Positions 7,676 to 16,143 of a stretch of 64,000 nucleotides of DNA are shown here, piece after piece (position 1 is the stretch's first letter; every line of letters starts with the position of its first letter). The DNA lies in the NCBI GenBank assembly GCA_046350055.1, contig JAXMBC010000001.1, positions 1,178,001-1,242,000 on the forward strand, read 5' to 3'. The notes under the pieces are model-generated. The model had not been told where the DNA came from. It did not search any database and worked only from the letters and a program-made list of their open reading frames with translations. The stretch is from JAEUIE01 sp046350055 (GTDB taxonomy: Bacteria; Planctomycetota; Planctomycetia; Gemmatales; HRBIN36). The position numbers and the translations under genes are program-made.

Positions 7676-10129
7676 TCACCGTTGCCACTTCACCCCCGTA
7701 AGCACCGTCTCTGCTCGTATCCTGCTGGCATCCATCTCCACCACCACGCCACCGTGAATCCACGTTCGCCAGAGCGTTGCTCCCTTAGGCGAATAGGGGT
7801 CGGGCTTGGGGCCTCGCGGGAACGTCTCGGAACTGATCACCAGCTTGGGCAAACACCATGCTGCGAACCGTTCCGTGTTGCTCATGCGAGAGCCGTGGTG
7901 GGGCGAGACCAGCACATCGATCGGTTCCATGGCCTGCTCCATCACCATGCTCAGCCCAGGCTGCTCCAGATCGCCGGTGAGCAGGATACGCTTGCCCTGA
8001 TAGCACAACAGCAGCAGCAGGCTGCGGGCGTTCTCGGTGCCTGCCGGGCCGAGCGCAGGTGGATGCAGTGCTTCGATCCGCAGTTCACCATCCTCCAGGA
8101 TCACTCCTTTCGTGATGGGCACCAGTGGAATTGCCTTTCGCTCCAATGCCTGCAGGGTTGATTGTGTGCCGCTGTCAGGTCTCTGGGCAAAACTGGGCGT
8201 CAGACGCACCGTGCCGACGCGGAACCGTTCCACTAAATCAGGCAGGCTGTTGAAATGATCCAGGTCTGCATGCGAGAGGAAGACCTCATCGATCTTCGTT
8301 CGCCCGCGACTCCACAGGTAGCTGGCAAGATGCCGATGAGCAACATCCGGCCCCGCAAGAGAACCAGCATCATAGACCAGGCACTTGCCGGCAGGAGTTT
8401 CGATCACCACCGCAGTGCCGTGACCCACCGAAAGTACCGTCATCCGTAACCTTGCCGGTATCTGCGGCTGGCTCAATGGAATGACGAGCAGCAACCAGCA
8501 CAGGCCCAGTGTCAGCCACCACTTCCACCATCGCCACACTGCAGGTATCAGCAAGACGGAGATGAACAACACATAGAATCCCGTCACCCACCAGTCGGGC
8601 ACATCGGGCCAGAAACCAAAGCTCCCGGGTAATGCCCTGCCCCAGTTCACCAGCATATCGCTCGTGAAAAGACACAGCCCAGTCACCCACGCCAGCAGCG
8701 TCCCCACCACCGGAATGAAGTGGAGCAAGACCAGCAGCATCCCCGCTACCAGGGCCACCGAGATGGGAATAGCCAGCAGTGGTCCCAGCAGCACTGCAAC
8801 CGGCGAGATGATATGGAACCGCTGCAGCACCAGTGGCACCGTCGCCAGCCACACCACGGCCGAGACAAGCAGCATCCACCATAACCCATGCAGGCACCAG
8901 TAGAGCAGCTGCTTGCCCGGCGGCCTCAGCTCAGCCTCGAGCCGATCGAGTGGATCAACATGATCCTGTTTCCAGCGATACCAGGGGGCGATGATCTGCA
9001 TCAGCACAAACACCGCGAGAAAGGAAAGCTGGCAGCCGGTGTTGGCCAGGTCGCTGGGATGCAACAGGCAGACGACAATCCAGGCGAGTGCCAGGGCGTT
9101 CAGTGGATTCACCCGACGGCGGAGCCAGAGCGCTAAACACCAGGCAAGAACAATCGCGGCAGCCCGCACCACCGGCGGCCGAGCCCCCGTGAGCAAGGTG
9201 AACCCGATGACAAACACTGCCATCCAGATGGCCCGTTGCCTGAGGTCACCACCAGCAAAGCGAAGCAGAAATCCGACCACAGCACACAGGACGACGAGAT
9301 GCTGCCCGGAAACAGCCAGCACATGGTAGACACCCGTCTGCAGGTAGCTTTCAAACTGGTCCGGCGCCAGGGCTGCCTGCTCACCACACAAGAGCGCCTG
9401 GGCAATGCCAGCCTGTCGCGCCGGCAGCCAGGCGGCCAGCGTCTTTCTGACCCACGCACGTCCCTGGGCCATCGACGCTGCGACCGACCAGCGATCCGAC
9501 TCCGCATGCCGAATCACCCCTTCCAGACTTTTGATCGCCAGGGTGGCTTGAATATCCTGATCGAGCCAGTTCTGCCGGAAGTCGATGCCGCCTGGATTCA
9601 CCGGTGGAGAAAGCGCATGCAGTCCTCCCAGCAGTTCCACTCCATCGCCTATCTGCAGGAAAGTCACTTCACCTTCGACGGTCACTCGCAGCTTGCCTGT
9701 GACCTGCTGCCAGCGACCTGCCGAGTGGAGTTCCTGCGTATCCACGAGGAAGACACTGTAGCCCAGCGTGCCCTGCCCCGAAAGTAGTTCAGGCCGGCGA
9801 GGCAGATGATAATTCACATCTTCTGCGACGGTAGCACGCAACCGCACCAGAGTACGATCCTGGGTAGCAACATGGCCGATGGCGTTGGCAGGCCAGGTGG
9901 TTTGCAGCCGATGCCCCATGCAGGCCAGCAGACCCGCTGAGATCCACAACAGCACTGGTGAATACGACGACGGTCGACGAAGCAACAGCAACCAACTGGT
10001 CAGGCAGATACCCGTAAGGCCTAGCAGCATTTCCCAGGGCAGCGATATCGCACGCTCGAGCCACACGCCAAGCCCCACCGACACCGCAACCGGTACAAGA
10101 GGTGATGGTGGAGAAGGGAGACTGACCAT
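7676..10129 (-). CDS. comEC: ComEC/Rec2 family DNA-uptake channel with MBL-fold domain
   Basis: 817-residue inner-membrane protein. N-terminal membrane/DUF4131 part (about 1-220, with an OB-like stretch on cleavage of LRVTVEGEVTFLQIGDGV), then the Competence domain with many helices (from AQALLCGEQAALAPDQFESY, YHVLAVSGQHL) and a C-terminal metallo-beta-lactamase domain from about residue 560: VLSVGHGTAVVIETP, then LSHADLDHFNSLP (HxDxDH) and ILLTGDLE, SPHHGS. Family role is transport of single-stranded DNA during natural transformation. Co-oriented with the upstream membrane protein and lipoprotein genes. Confidence 0.93.
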   Translation of the reverse strand: MVSLPSPPSPLVPVAVSVGLGVWLERAISLPWEMLLGLTGICLTSWLLLLRRPSSYSPVLLWISAGLLACMGHRLQTTWPANAIGHVATQDRTLVRLRATVAEDVNYHLPRRPELLSGQGTLGYSVFLVDTQELHSAGRWQQVTGKLRVTVEGEVTFLQIGDGVELLGGLHALSPPVNPGGIDFRQNWLDQDIQATLAIKSLEGVIRHAESDRWSVAASMAQGRAWVRKTLAAWLPARQAGIAQALLCGEQAALAPDQFESYLQTGVYHVLAVSGQHLVVLCAVVGFLLRFAGGDLRQRAIWMAVFVIGFTLLTGARPPVVRAAAIVLAWCLALWLRRRVNPLNALALAWIVVCLLHPSDLANTGCQLSFLAVFVLMQIIAPWYRWKQDHVDPLDRLEAELRPPGKQLLYWCLHGLWWMLLVSAVVWLATVPLVLQRFHIISPVAVLLGPLLAIPISVALVAGMLLVLLHFIPVVGTLLAWVTGLCLFTSDMLVNWGRALPGSFGFWPDVPDWWVTGFYVLFISVLLIPAVWRWWKWWLTLGLCWLLLVIPLSQPQIPARLRMTVLSVGHGTAVVIETPAGKCLVYDAGSLAGPDVAHRHLASYLWSRGRTKIDEVFLSHADLDHFNSLPDLVERFRVGTVRLTPSFAQRPDSGTQSTLQALERKAIPLVPITKGVILEDGELRIEALHPPALGPAGTENARSLLLLLCYQGKRILLTGDLEQPGLSMVMEQAMEPIDVLVSPHHGSRMSNTERFAAWCLPKLVISSETFPRGPKPDPYSPKGATLWRTWIHGGVVVEMDASRIRAETVLTGVKWQR

Positions 10130-10231
10130 GTGAAAGGCTTATAAGTATGGCCAAGCCACAAAGGAACTCACGCCGACGCGGCTCATCGAATGCGAAGCAT
10201 AGCACAGGGAACAGGAAAAGTAACGCTGCAA

Positions 10232-11203
10232 CTACGCAGCTCGGGAATAGTGCTCGACCTCATCGGCAGACAGCAGGTCTGCTTCCTGGTTCGCTGCACC
10301 GGGCGCCGTTCGCCACCAGGTGATCAGCCAGACGACCAGAGACATCGCAACCTGCCCCCACACACCAGAGAGTGTTCCCAGGCACAACGTCATCACTCGA
10401 AACCGTACCAGCTTCACCTCATTGGTAAATACTACGCTGAACACCGCCAGCATTGTTGCCCCCAGCATCATCCAGGAGCACAAGCGCTGCTGCACCAGCT
10501 CGAGATAGTGTCGATTCAATTGACTCGTCTGGTCGAGCCCAAGGGCCAGCCCCGGCACGACGATGAATCCCAGGAACAGTCCCACGAACGTACCCAGCTG
10601 CATCGTCTTGCAAGGCTGCATCGCCAGGAGCAACAGGATCCCCACTGGCTGCAGTATCAGCATCGCCGCAAACCACAGGCCCGCTGGAAATGCATGCCCC
10701 TCGTCGATGGATTCATTCATCCGCAGGAACACATACAGCACTACCAGGTCGAAGGTGCCTTGAAAGAGGGCAAACCCACAGGTTGCTGCGACGAGAATGT
10801 GCCAAGGGTGCAACAGCGGCTGCAGCTTCTCTGACGATTGTCGTCTCCAGTGAAAGCGACGATACGATGAGATCAGCAGCCATCCGTTCAAACAGCACCA
10901 CACCAGCGTTGCCAATCCGGCTGGCATGCAGGATGAACCCGGCCCCTGGGCTAACGGGCTCAGCACGACTGCCACGACGGGCGGACCGTCATACACCATG
11001 GTCTGCCCGCTGCGTACTGACCATGCCGCTGTCAGGGGCTCACGCAATTGGAAGGGAACCTGATCCGTACTGGCTGCCTGCCAGATACCTGCGCATGCCG
11101 CACCAACTAATACAACCGCTATCACCAGACCCATGCTGCCAGCAAGTGCTGGTGGGGGATGGTGGCGCAACAGGCCCTTGCTGGTAATCCCGAAACTGGA
11201 CAC
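10232..11203 (-). CDS. Integral membrane protein of unknown function
   Basis: 323 residues starting at GTG 11203; an ATG at 11134 (MGLVIAVVLVGAACAG) is an alternative. Roughly seven hydrophobic segments: one at the N-terminus, one near residue 95 (LATLVWCCLNGWLLI), pairs near 135-215 and two near 260-305. A 60-residue extracytoplasmic stretch follows the first helix. No family recognised. It sits 100 bp upstream of comEC and 85 bp downstream of a lipoprotein gene, all co-directional. Confidence 0.6.
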   Translation of the reverse strand: MSSFGITSKGLLRHHPPPALAGSMGLVIAVVLVGAACAGIWQAASTDQVPFQLREPLTAAWSVRSGQTMVYDGPPVVAVVLSPLAQGPGSSCMPAGLATLVWCCLNGWLLISSYRRFHWRRQSSEKLQPLLHPWHILVAATCGFALFQGTFDLVVLYVFLRMNESIDEGHAFPAGLWFAAMLILQPVGILLLLAMQPCKTMQLGTFVGLFLGFIVVPGLALGLDQTSQLNRHYLELVQQRLCSWMMLGATMLAVFSVVFTNEVKLVRFRVMTLCLGTLSGVWGQVAMSLVVWLITWWRTAPGAANQEADLLSADEVEHYSRAA

Positions 11204-11288
11204 AGAAGTTGCTCATCACAGATGGTGCCACATCACTCGTCGGCATCCACCGGGATGGTTTCTGCATCTTTCTGAAGAGATTCGCGCG

Positions 11289-11879
11289 CTACTTCTTCTT
11301 TTCCAGCTGCTCAATGATTGCCTGCAGCGCATCCGTTTCAGACGTACCTTGCGCTTCGATGCGCCTTAGCTGGTCAGGCTGTTCCGGCGTGGGGAAATGA
11401 CCCACTGCTTCCCACGTGCCGTTTCCCAGATTCTTTGTGCGTAATCCAGCCACGCCATAGGTAGCCATGCGCTGGCGATAGTCCTGTACCACCTGGGGAT
11501 TACTGGCAGTCAACTGGGCTTGAACTGGCTGTACCTGGGTTTCCTGAACCGGTGCAGGCTTGACCTCTTTCACCTGATTGGTCAGTGAAGCGGTTCCAGG
11601 AGTACCGGGTACTGGAGAGGATTCCGTACTGGTGTTCGTCTGTTTGGGCTGGATCGTCAAAGGGCCAATTCGGTCAGCTGCGGGAGCCTTCTGTCCGCTT
11701 CCGGTTGGAACAGCTGCTACGACTGCGTCCTTCTCTTTGTCCTGATTTTTCAGCTTGGCAGTGCCGCCGAAGATGGGGTCGGGGTTGTCCACTGCGGTCG
11801 CAGGTAAACGATCGCCATTGGTGGAGCGACAGCCCACGGTCACCAGGATCAGGATTGTGCAGACCAGCCAGCGATACAC
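11289..11879 (-). CDS. Putative lipoprotein
   Basis: 196 residues. Signal peptide with lipobox-like VTVGC (Cys 17), then a long low-complexity Pro/Gln/Thr/Val region (for example KPAPVQETQVQPVQAQL) and a compact C-terminal part (about 130-196) containing YRQRMATYGVAGLRTKNLG and EQPDQLRRIEAQGTSETDALQ. Likely anchored in a membrane; function unknown. First gene of the possible lipoprotein-membrane protein-comEC transcript. Confidence 0.65.
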   Translation of the reverse strand: MYRWLVCTILILVTVGCRSTNGDRLPATAVDNPDPIFGGTAKLKNQDKEKDAVVAAVPTGSGQKAPAADRIGPLTIQPKQTNTSTESSPVPGTPGTASLTNQVKEVKPAPVQETQVQPVQAQLTASNPQVVQDYRQRMATYGVAGLRTKNLGNGTWEAVGHFPTPEQPDQLRRIEAQGTSETDALQAIIEQLEKKK

Positions 11880-11998
11880 GGCAAATCCTCAAGACTCACG
11901 CCGGGCTATACCTGCTCCGGGAAACGGTGTCAAGCGGATGTGCCATCTCGCCATCAATCCATAAATCATGATTAGACCCATCCCACCCTGGTACCTCC

Positions 11999-13120
11999 AT
12001 GCCTCACGTTGCCAAGCTTGCTCTCGAAGATGGAAGCGTTTACACCGGCCACAGTTTCGGTGCCGTTGGTGAAACCACTGGCGAAGTCGTTTTCAACACC
12101 AGCCTTTCCGGCTACCAGGAAGTGCTGACTGATCCCAGCTATCGTGGCCAGATCGTCACCATGACCTACCCCCACATCGGCAACACCGGCATCAACCTCG
12201 AAGACAGGGAATCGCCTCGCCCCCAGGTGCAAGGGTTCATCGTTCGTCACGCGGATCGTCGCCCAAGCAACTATCGCAGTGAAAACAGCCTGCAACAATA
12301 CCTGGCAGAGAACAACGTACTGGGTATCGAAGGCATCGATACCCGCTCACTGGTCCGCCGTCTGCGTGTGCGTGGCGCCCTGCGCGGCGTGCTTTCCACC
12401 ACTAATCTCGATGATGCAGCTCTGGTGAAGGAGGCACAGGCCTCGCCCGGCATGCTCGGCCGTGATCTGGTGAAGGAAGTCGTGCCTGATAAGGCATTCG
12501 TCTGGAACAAGGGCGGACTCGACCATCAGCTGACCAGAGAGATCATGCCTGCTGGTTCGAAGAAGCATCGCGTGGTCGCCATGGACTTCGGTATGAAGTG
12601 GAACATCCTCCGCTGCCTGACTCACGTCGGCTGCGAGGTCACCGTTGTGCCCGGGACAGCCTCTGCTGCAGAAGTGATGAAGTACGAGCCCGAAGGCATC
12701 TTCCTCAGCAACGGCCCCGGCGACCCTGCAGCCCTGGGGCCCATTATTGAAAACATCAACAAGCTCTGCCACACCGGCAAGCCTATCTTCGGCATCTGCC
12801 TGGGTCATCAACTGCTCGGCCACGGCCTGGGTGGCAAGACCTTCAAGCTCAAGTTCGGCCACCGGGGGGCTAACCAGCCGGTACTCAACAAGCTGACCAA
12901 TCAGGTCGAAATCACTACGCAGAACCATGGCTTCGCTGTCGATGCCAGCTCGCTACCCAAGGATGTGGAAGCTACGCACATCAATCTGAACGATCAGACG
13001 CTGGAAGGGCTGCGGCACAAAAGCAAGCCCATCTTCTGCGTGCAGTATCACCCCGAAGCTGCCGCCGGTCCACACGACAGTATGTACCTGTTCAACGAGT
13101 TTGTGAAACTGATGGGATAA
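11999..13120 (+). CDS. carA: Carbamoyl-phosphate synthase small subunit
   Basis: Glutaminase subunit that delivers ammonia to CarB for arginine and pyrimidine synthesis. 373 residues, the normal length. N-terminal CPSase_sm_chain domain opens with ALEDGSVYTGHSFG and TGEVVFNTSLSGYQEVLTDPSY; the class I glutamine amidotransferase domain has the nucleophile Cys in GICLGHQLLGHGLGG and the His/Glu pair in QYHPEAAAGPHD. No carB neighbour in the window. Divergent from the lipoprotein gene at 11879. Confidence 0.97.
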   Translation: MPHVAKLALEDGSVYTGHSFGAVGETTGEVVFNTSLSGYQEVLTDPSYRGQIVTMTYPHIGNTGINLEDRESPRPQVQGFIVRHADRRPSNYRSENSLQQYLAENNVLGIEGIDTRSLVRRLRVRGALRGVLSTTNLDDAALVKEAQASPGMLGRDLVKEVVPDKAFVWNKGGLDHQLTREIMPAGSKKHRVVAMDFGMKWNILRCLTHVGCEVTVVPGTASAAEVMKYEPEGIFLSNGPGDPAALGPIIENINKLCHTGKPIFGICLGHQLLGHGLGGKTFKLKFGHRGANQPVLNKLTNQVEITTQNHGFAVDASSLPKDVEATHINLNDQTLEGLRHKSKPIFCVQYHPEAAAGPHDSMYLFNEFVKLMG

Positions 13121-13137
13121 CAGTCGTCTGCATCACG

Positions 13138-13791
13138 TTACGAATGTGCTGCAGGTCCGCGGTACTTTTCCACAAATGCATAATACCGCCTCAATTCACG
13201 CTGAATGATCTTGAAGGCGATGTAGATCACGATCGCATTGACGAAGTAGTTCATGATCGTGCCGATGATGCCACTCCAGGCACTCAGCCAGGGCCAGATC
13301 GTGACGTAGAAGATCGCAAAGAGCGGGAAGACCTTGCACGCGGTAGACATGGGATAATAGGGATCGCGAATCATCCGCCAGCCGGTACGCAGGTCCCACC
13401 AGAGATCACGCCACAGGGAAGAGGCAGGCAGAACGCGATTCATCACCGAGCTTGCCACCGGCAAGGCTGCCTGGACTGGTCGGAAAATAGCTCCCAGTGT
13501 GGAAGGGCGGGAAGGCTCTGCCAGCGGGGGCAGGGCAAATTCTGCCAGAGACGCTGTCGGAGCAGCGTTGATGGGAATAGCCCGGGGAATGTTATCGTTC
13601 GTTGTCGTTTCCAGCCGCGGTAATGGCTTCTGTACTGTTTCGTCCCAATGCTCTTTCTCTACCAGGCTGGCGACCATCTCTTCCAGACGCTGAACACGAT
13701 CTTCCAGCAACTCCACCGGTACCAGTGGAGGAACGAGTGCGGTACCAGTCGAGACGAGCGGCGAATCCTGCGGCACGGGCTCGTTGTTCAT
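13138..13791 (-). CDS. Membrane protein with N-terminal coiled coil, unknown function
   Basis: 217 residues from ATG 13791, chosen because GGAGGG lies seven bases upstream; ATG 13806 is the longer alternative. A short coiled-coil-like helix (VELLEDRVQRLEEMVASLVEKE, split across residues 25-46) precedes a flexible Pro/Ala linker. The C-terminal third has two hydrophobic helices (KVFPLFAIFYVTIWPWL and IMNYFVNAIVIYIAF) followed by a basic tail. No family recognised. Convergent with carA, 17 bp apart. Confidence 0.65.
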   Translation of the reverse strand: MNNEPVPQDSPLVSTGTALVPPLVPVELLEDRVQRLEEMVASLVEKEHWDETVQKPLPRLETTTNDNIPRAIPINAAPTASLAEFALPPLAEPSRPSTLGAIFRPVQAALPVASSVMNRVLPASSLWRDLWWDLRTGWRMIRDPYYPMSTACKVFPLFAIFYVTIWPWLSAWSGIIGTIMNYFVNAIVIYIAFKIIQRELRRYYAFVEKYRGPAAHS

Positions 13792-13908
13792 GGAGCATCC
13801 CTCCATACAGTCATTCGTTGCAAATCATGGTGCATTCGGAGGGGCGCGTACGAAGAAGGCAAATCTTCCAAGACTGAAGTGTACTGTAACAATCCCATAA
13901 AAGCAAAA

Positions 13909-13930
13909 CGACCTCTGGTTACAGAGGCCG
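13909..13930 (-). terminator. Rho-independent terminator of the Cys-rich protein gene
   Basis: On the minus strand CGGCCTCTG-taac-CAGAGGTCG forms a 9-bp stem (one G-T pair), followed by TTTTGCTTTT. It lies about 60 bp after the stop of the Cys-rich gene. Confidence 0.75.
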
Positions 13931-13990
13931 TTGCGTCAGTCAAGTTGTCAAGCAGGTTGCCAGCAACGGAAGCTGACTATCCAGTCACCC

Positions 13991-14473
13991 TTAGGCGGCT
14001 GGTGGCTTGGTTTCAGCCTTCTTGGGTTCGGCTGGAGCAGCTGGCTTGGCAGGAGCAGCGGTGCCTGTGCAGGAACCGGTGCAAGCGCTACCTGTGCAGC
14101 CAGTACAGCTGCCATGGCAGGAGCCGTGGCAGGAAGAACGGCGGAACAGGCCACCGAAGCAACGGCTGCCGCTGCAGCTGCCGGAGCAGCGAGCGTGACC
14201 ATTGCAGCTACCGCTGCAGGAGCAGCTGTAGTGAGCGGTGTGGCCAGTGCAGGAACCTGTGCAGGAACCAGTGCAATGGCTACCGTGGCAGCGGCTGCCG
14301 GAGCAACGGCTGAAGAGACCGCCGTGGCAACGGCTGCCGCTGCAGCTGCCGGAGCAGCTACAAGAAACAACATACGATCCGGTGCAGCTGCTACCATGGC
14401 AGGACCGACCGTGACAACTGGTTGGCAGAGCAGCGGTGCCACTCATTGCCATCACCATCACCATACTGTACAT
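13991..14473 (-). CDS. Secreted Cys-rich repeat protein
   Basis: 160 residues from ATG 14473 (AAGGAG seven bases upstream). A short signal peptide (MYSMVMVMAMSGTAALP) precedes about 115 residues made almost only of C, G, S, T, H, R in CHGSC, CTGSC and CSGSRC units, with 24 cysteines. Two longer copies are visible, each starting SCSCSGSC and containing CSGSRCxGGLF. A Lys/Pro/Ala tail (PAKPAAPAEPKKAETKPP) ends it. It could be a disulphide-linked cell-surface or metal-binding protein. Its own terminator and strong SD support expression. Confidence 0.7.
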   Translation of the reverse strand: MYSMVMVMAMSGTAALPTSCHGRSCHGSSCTGSYVVSCSCSGSCSGSRCHGGLFSRCSGSRCHGSHCTGSCTGSCTGHTAHYSCSCSGSCNGHARCSGSCSGSRCFGGLFRRSSCHGSCHGSCTGCTGSACTGSCTGTAAPAKPAAPAEPKKAETKPPAA

Positions 14474-14877
14474 GCAAACGCTCCTTAAAAAGGTGGCCAC
14501 CCAGCGATAGACGTCATCCCAGCCAAGTGATCATGCTTGTTCCTACACGATTTCTCACTCAACTGGGCAAGCTGGCAAATGTAGGTAGAGAGCTAACCTA
14601 CATCGTAGACACAGGGGTGTCAATGGTACTCTAGGCTGTTTTCATAGACTAACTAAGTGACGTAGCCCTGTCATGTCACTATTATGTCAATTGGTTAAAA
14701 CGTAGCTGTTTTACATGTTGTAGCGGGCCATCAAAGTCGTTGCAAACCACCCAACCTGCATCAGGGTGCAGTTTTCCTGTTTATTCAGTTGATTACTGTT
14801 AATCGACCACGCAGGGGCCGCGTTCCTGCAAGGTTCCGATACTTTGGCATGCTACGTGATCATTCCGATTCATCACG
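14474..14877. other. Intergenic region upstream of the Cys-rich gene
   Basis: About 400 bp, visibly more AT-rich than its surroundings, holding the promoter region of the Cys-rich gene. A small hairpin CTGCA-tcaggg-TGCAG with TTTT on the plus strand is seen near 14757-14775. No coding region is supported. Confidence 0.45.
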
Positions 14878-15639
14878 TTATCGCGTTGCGCGAATGATGG
14901 GGTACCGCTGTATCAGAGGCATGGCGGATTGTAACTCTTGTTCGGAATACCCGGCTGTCACCAGTGCCTGCCGGGCACAGGTAGGACTGTCATAGGCTGG
15001 TGGCGGCGTGGCCTGGCCCGCTCGTTCATGTCGACGTGGATCACGTGGGTCATCGCGATAGGATGCAACTTCCCCCAGCTCCAAAGCAGCCTGGGTGGAA
15101 CTCATGCCATCCCGTTGCTGATAATAATCAGGCGGTGCAGACGTTTCCCGCCGCTGACGTGCTGCAGACTGAGTTCGCTGCTGTTGCATCGCCATCATAT
15201 CGCCTAGCTGCATGCACATGACAGCAGCGAGCTGGCCATCATTGGCAGCACGAACGAGGTTGGCGTTGATAATGACTGTTTGATCATTCTGCGAGGTAAT
15301 ACCCGGGCCTTCACCCTCTGCCACATACCAGCGCGGCTTGGCGGCCAGCCAGGGATTTGCCTGATACAGTCGAGATGCAGTAGCTTGTACTCGAGCATAC
15401 TCCGGCCCGCTCGGCACAGCATTCATTGGTATCGAGGCATTGCCAGGCGGCACAGGGATCGACGGATTCACACCAGGTGGCGGAGCGATGCCAGGCTGCA
15501 CCGCACTGGATGGCGGCGGCATCTGTCCCGGCTCATACGGCGCTGGCGCGGGGATGGGTGGAGCCACCCCGCGAGGTTGCTGTGGGTTCGTGCTCGTGCA
15601 ACCTGCCAATGCCAGTAGTATCAGAACGGAATAACGCAT
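14878..15639 (-). CDS. Putative lipoprotein with C-terminal M48-like helper sequence
   Basis: 253 residues from ATG 15639 (MRYSVLILLALAGC gives a clean lipobox, Cys 14). A 70-residue Pro-rich linker follows. The conserved-looking part begins near residue 75 (PEYARVQATASRLYQANPWL) and includes QNDQTVIINANLVRAANDG, QLAAVMCMQLGDMMAMQQQ, a pattern like the helix of M48 peptidases (normally HExxH) but here MQLGD, so the zinc site is absent. The end (CARQALVTAGYSEQELQSA) is predicted helical. Function unknown; a catalytically dead peptidase-like lipoprotein is an inference. Confidence 0.6.
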   Translation of the reverse strand: MRYSVLILLALAGCTSTNPQQPRGVAPPIPAPAPYEPGQMPPPSSAVQPGIAPPPGVNPSIPVPPGNASIPMNAVPSGPEYARVQATASRLYQANPWLAAKPRWYVAEGEGPGITSQNDQTVIINANLVRAANDGQLAAVMCMQLGDMMAMQQQRTQSAARQRRETSAPPDYYQQRDGMSSTQAALELGEVASYRDDPRDPRRHERAGQATPPPAYDSPTCARQALVTAGYSEQELQSAMPLIQRYPIIRATR

Positions 15640-15739
15640 ATGCTGCTCTCTACCCGCGCCGTCCAGGACGGTCAAGCGGAACAGCGAGCCAGGCACACTA
15701 TTCCATCACAAACTGGGATACCTGCGTGTCCTGCGTAGC

Positions 15740-15916
15740 CTATTTCTTCTCAGTATCCACTTTCACTCCGCCTGAGCCAGCTTCCACTTTGACCTTGCCC
15801 GCATCGACATTGACGTTGCCGTCTGCGACCTTCACTTTCGCTCCGGGAACGTTGATTTCCACTTTCTTCTCGCAACCGACCAGCGCCAAAAGACCTGCAA
15901 TAAGGACGAACCGCAT
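15740..15916 (-). CDS. Small lipoprotein with Val/Lys beta-repeat tail
   Basis: 58 residues. MRFVLIAGLLALVGC gives a signal peptide and lipobox (Cys 15), with GGAG seven bases before the ATG. The mature part is a run of short alternating units (VEINVPGAKVKV, GNVNVDAGKVKV, GSGGVKVDTEKK), a regular hydrophobic/polar alternation suggesting a beta structure. No function recognised. Confidence 0.65.
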   Translation of the reverse strand: MRFVLIAGLLALVGCEKKVEINVPGAKVKVADGNVNVDAGKVKVEAGSGGVKVDTEKK

Positions 15917-16143
15917 GGTGAGTCTCCATAAGAGGGTTCGAGTCAGGATACGAGAAGTCCGTTGCCAGGGAGCAGGAAGACCGAAGTAAAGATAGGCAAT
16001 ATTGTGACCGGTTTCTGACTCCTGCATTCTGTCTCCTGCCTTCTGACTTCTAAACTGGCCTTGCATTATTCTTCACATCGCTTATGGCACCGCCTGCCTG
16101 CATGAGGGGGATTTCGCAGGTATCGGTTTGGGGGAGGATCCGC

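Noticed and set aside
13931..14488. Alanine-rich frames on both strands over the Cys-rich gene
   Set aside because: They arise from the repetitive GC-rich DNA of the Cys-rich gene; only the minus frame has a signal peptide, SD and terminator.
14757..14775. Hairpin followed by TTTT on the plus strand
   Set aside because: No plus-strand gene lies upstream that it could terminate.
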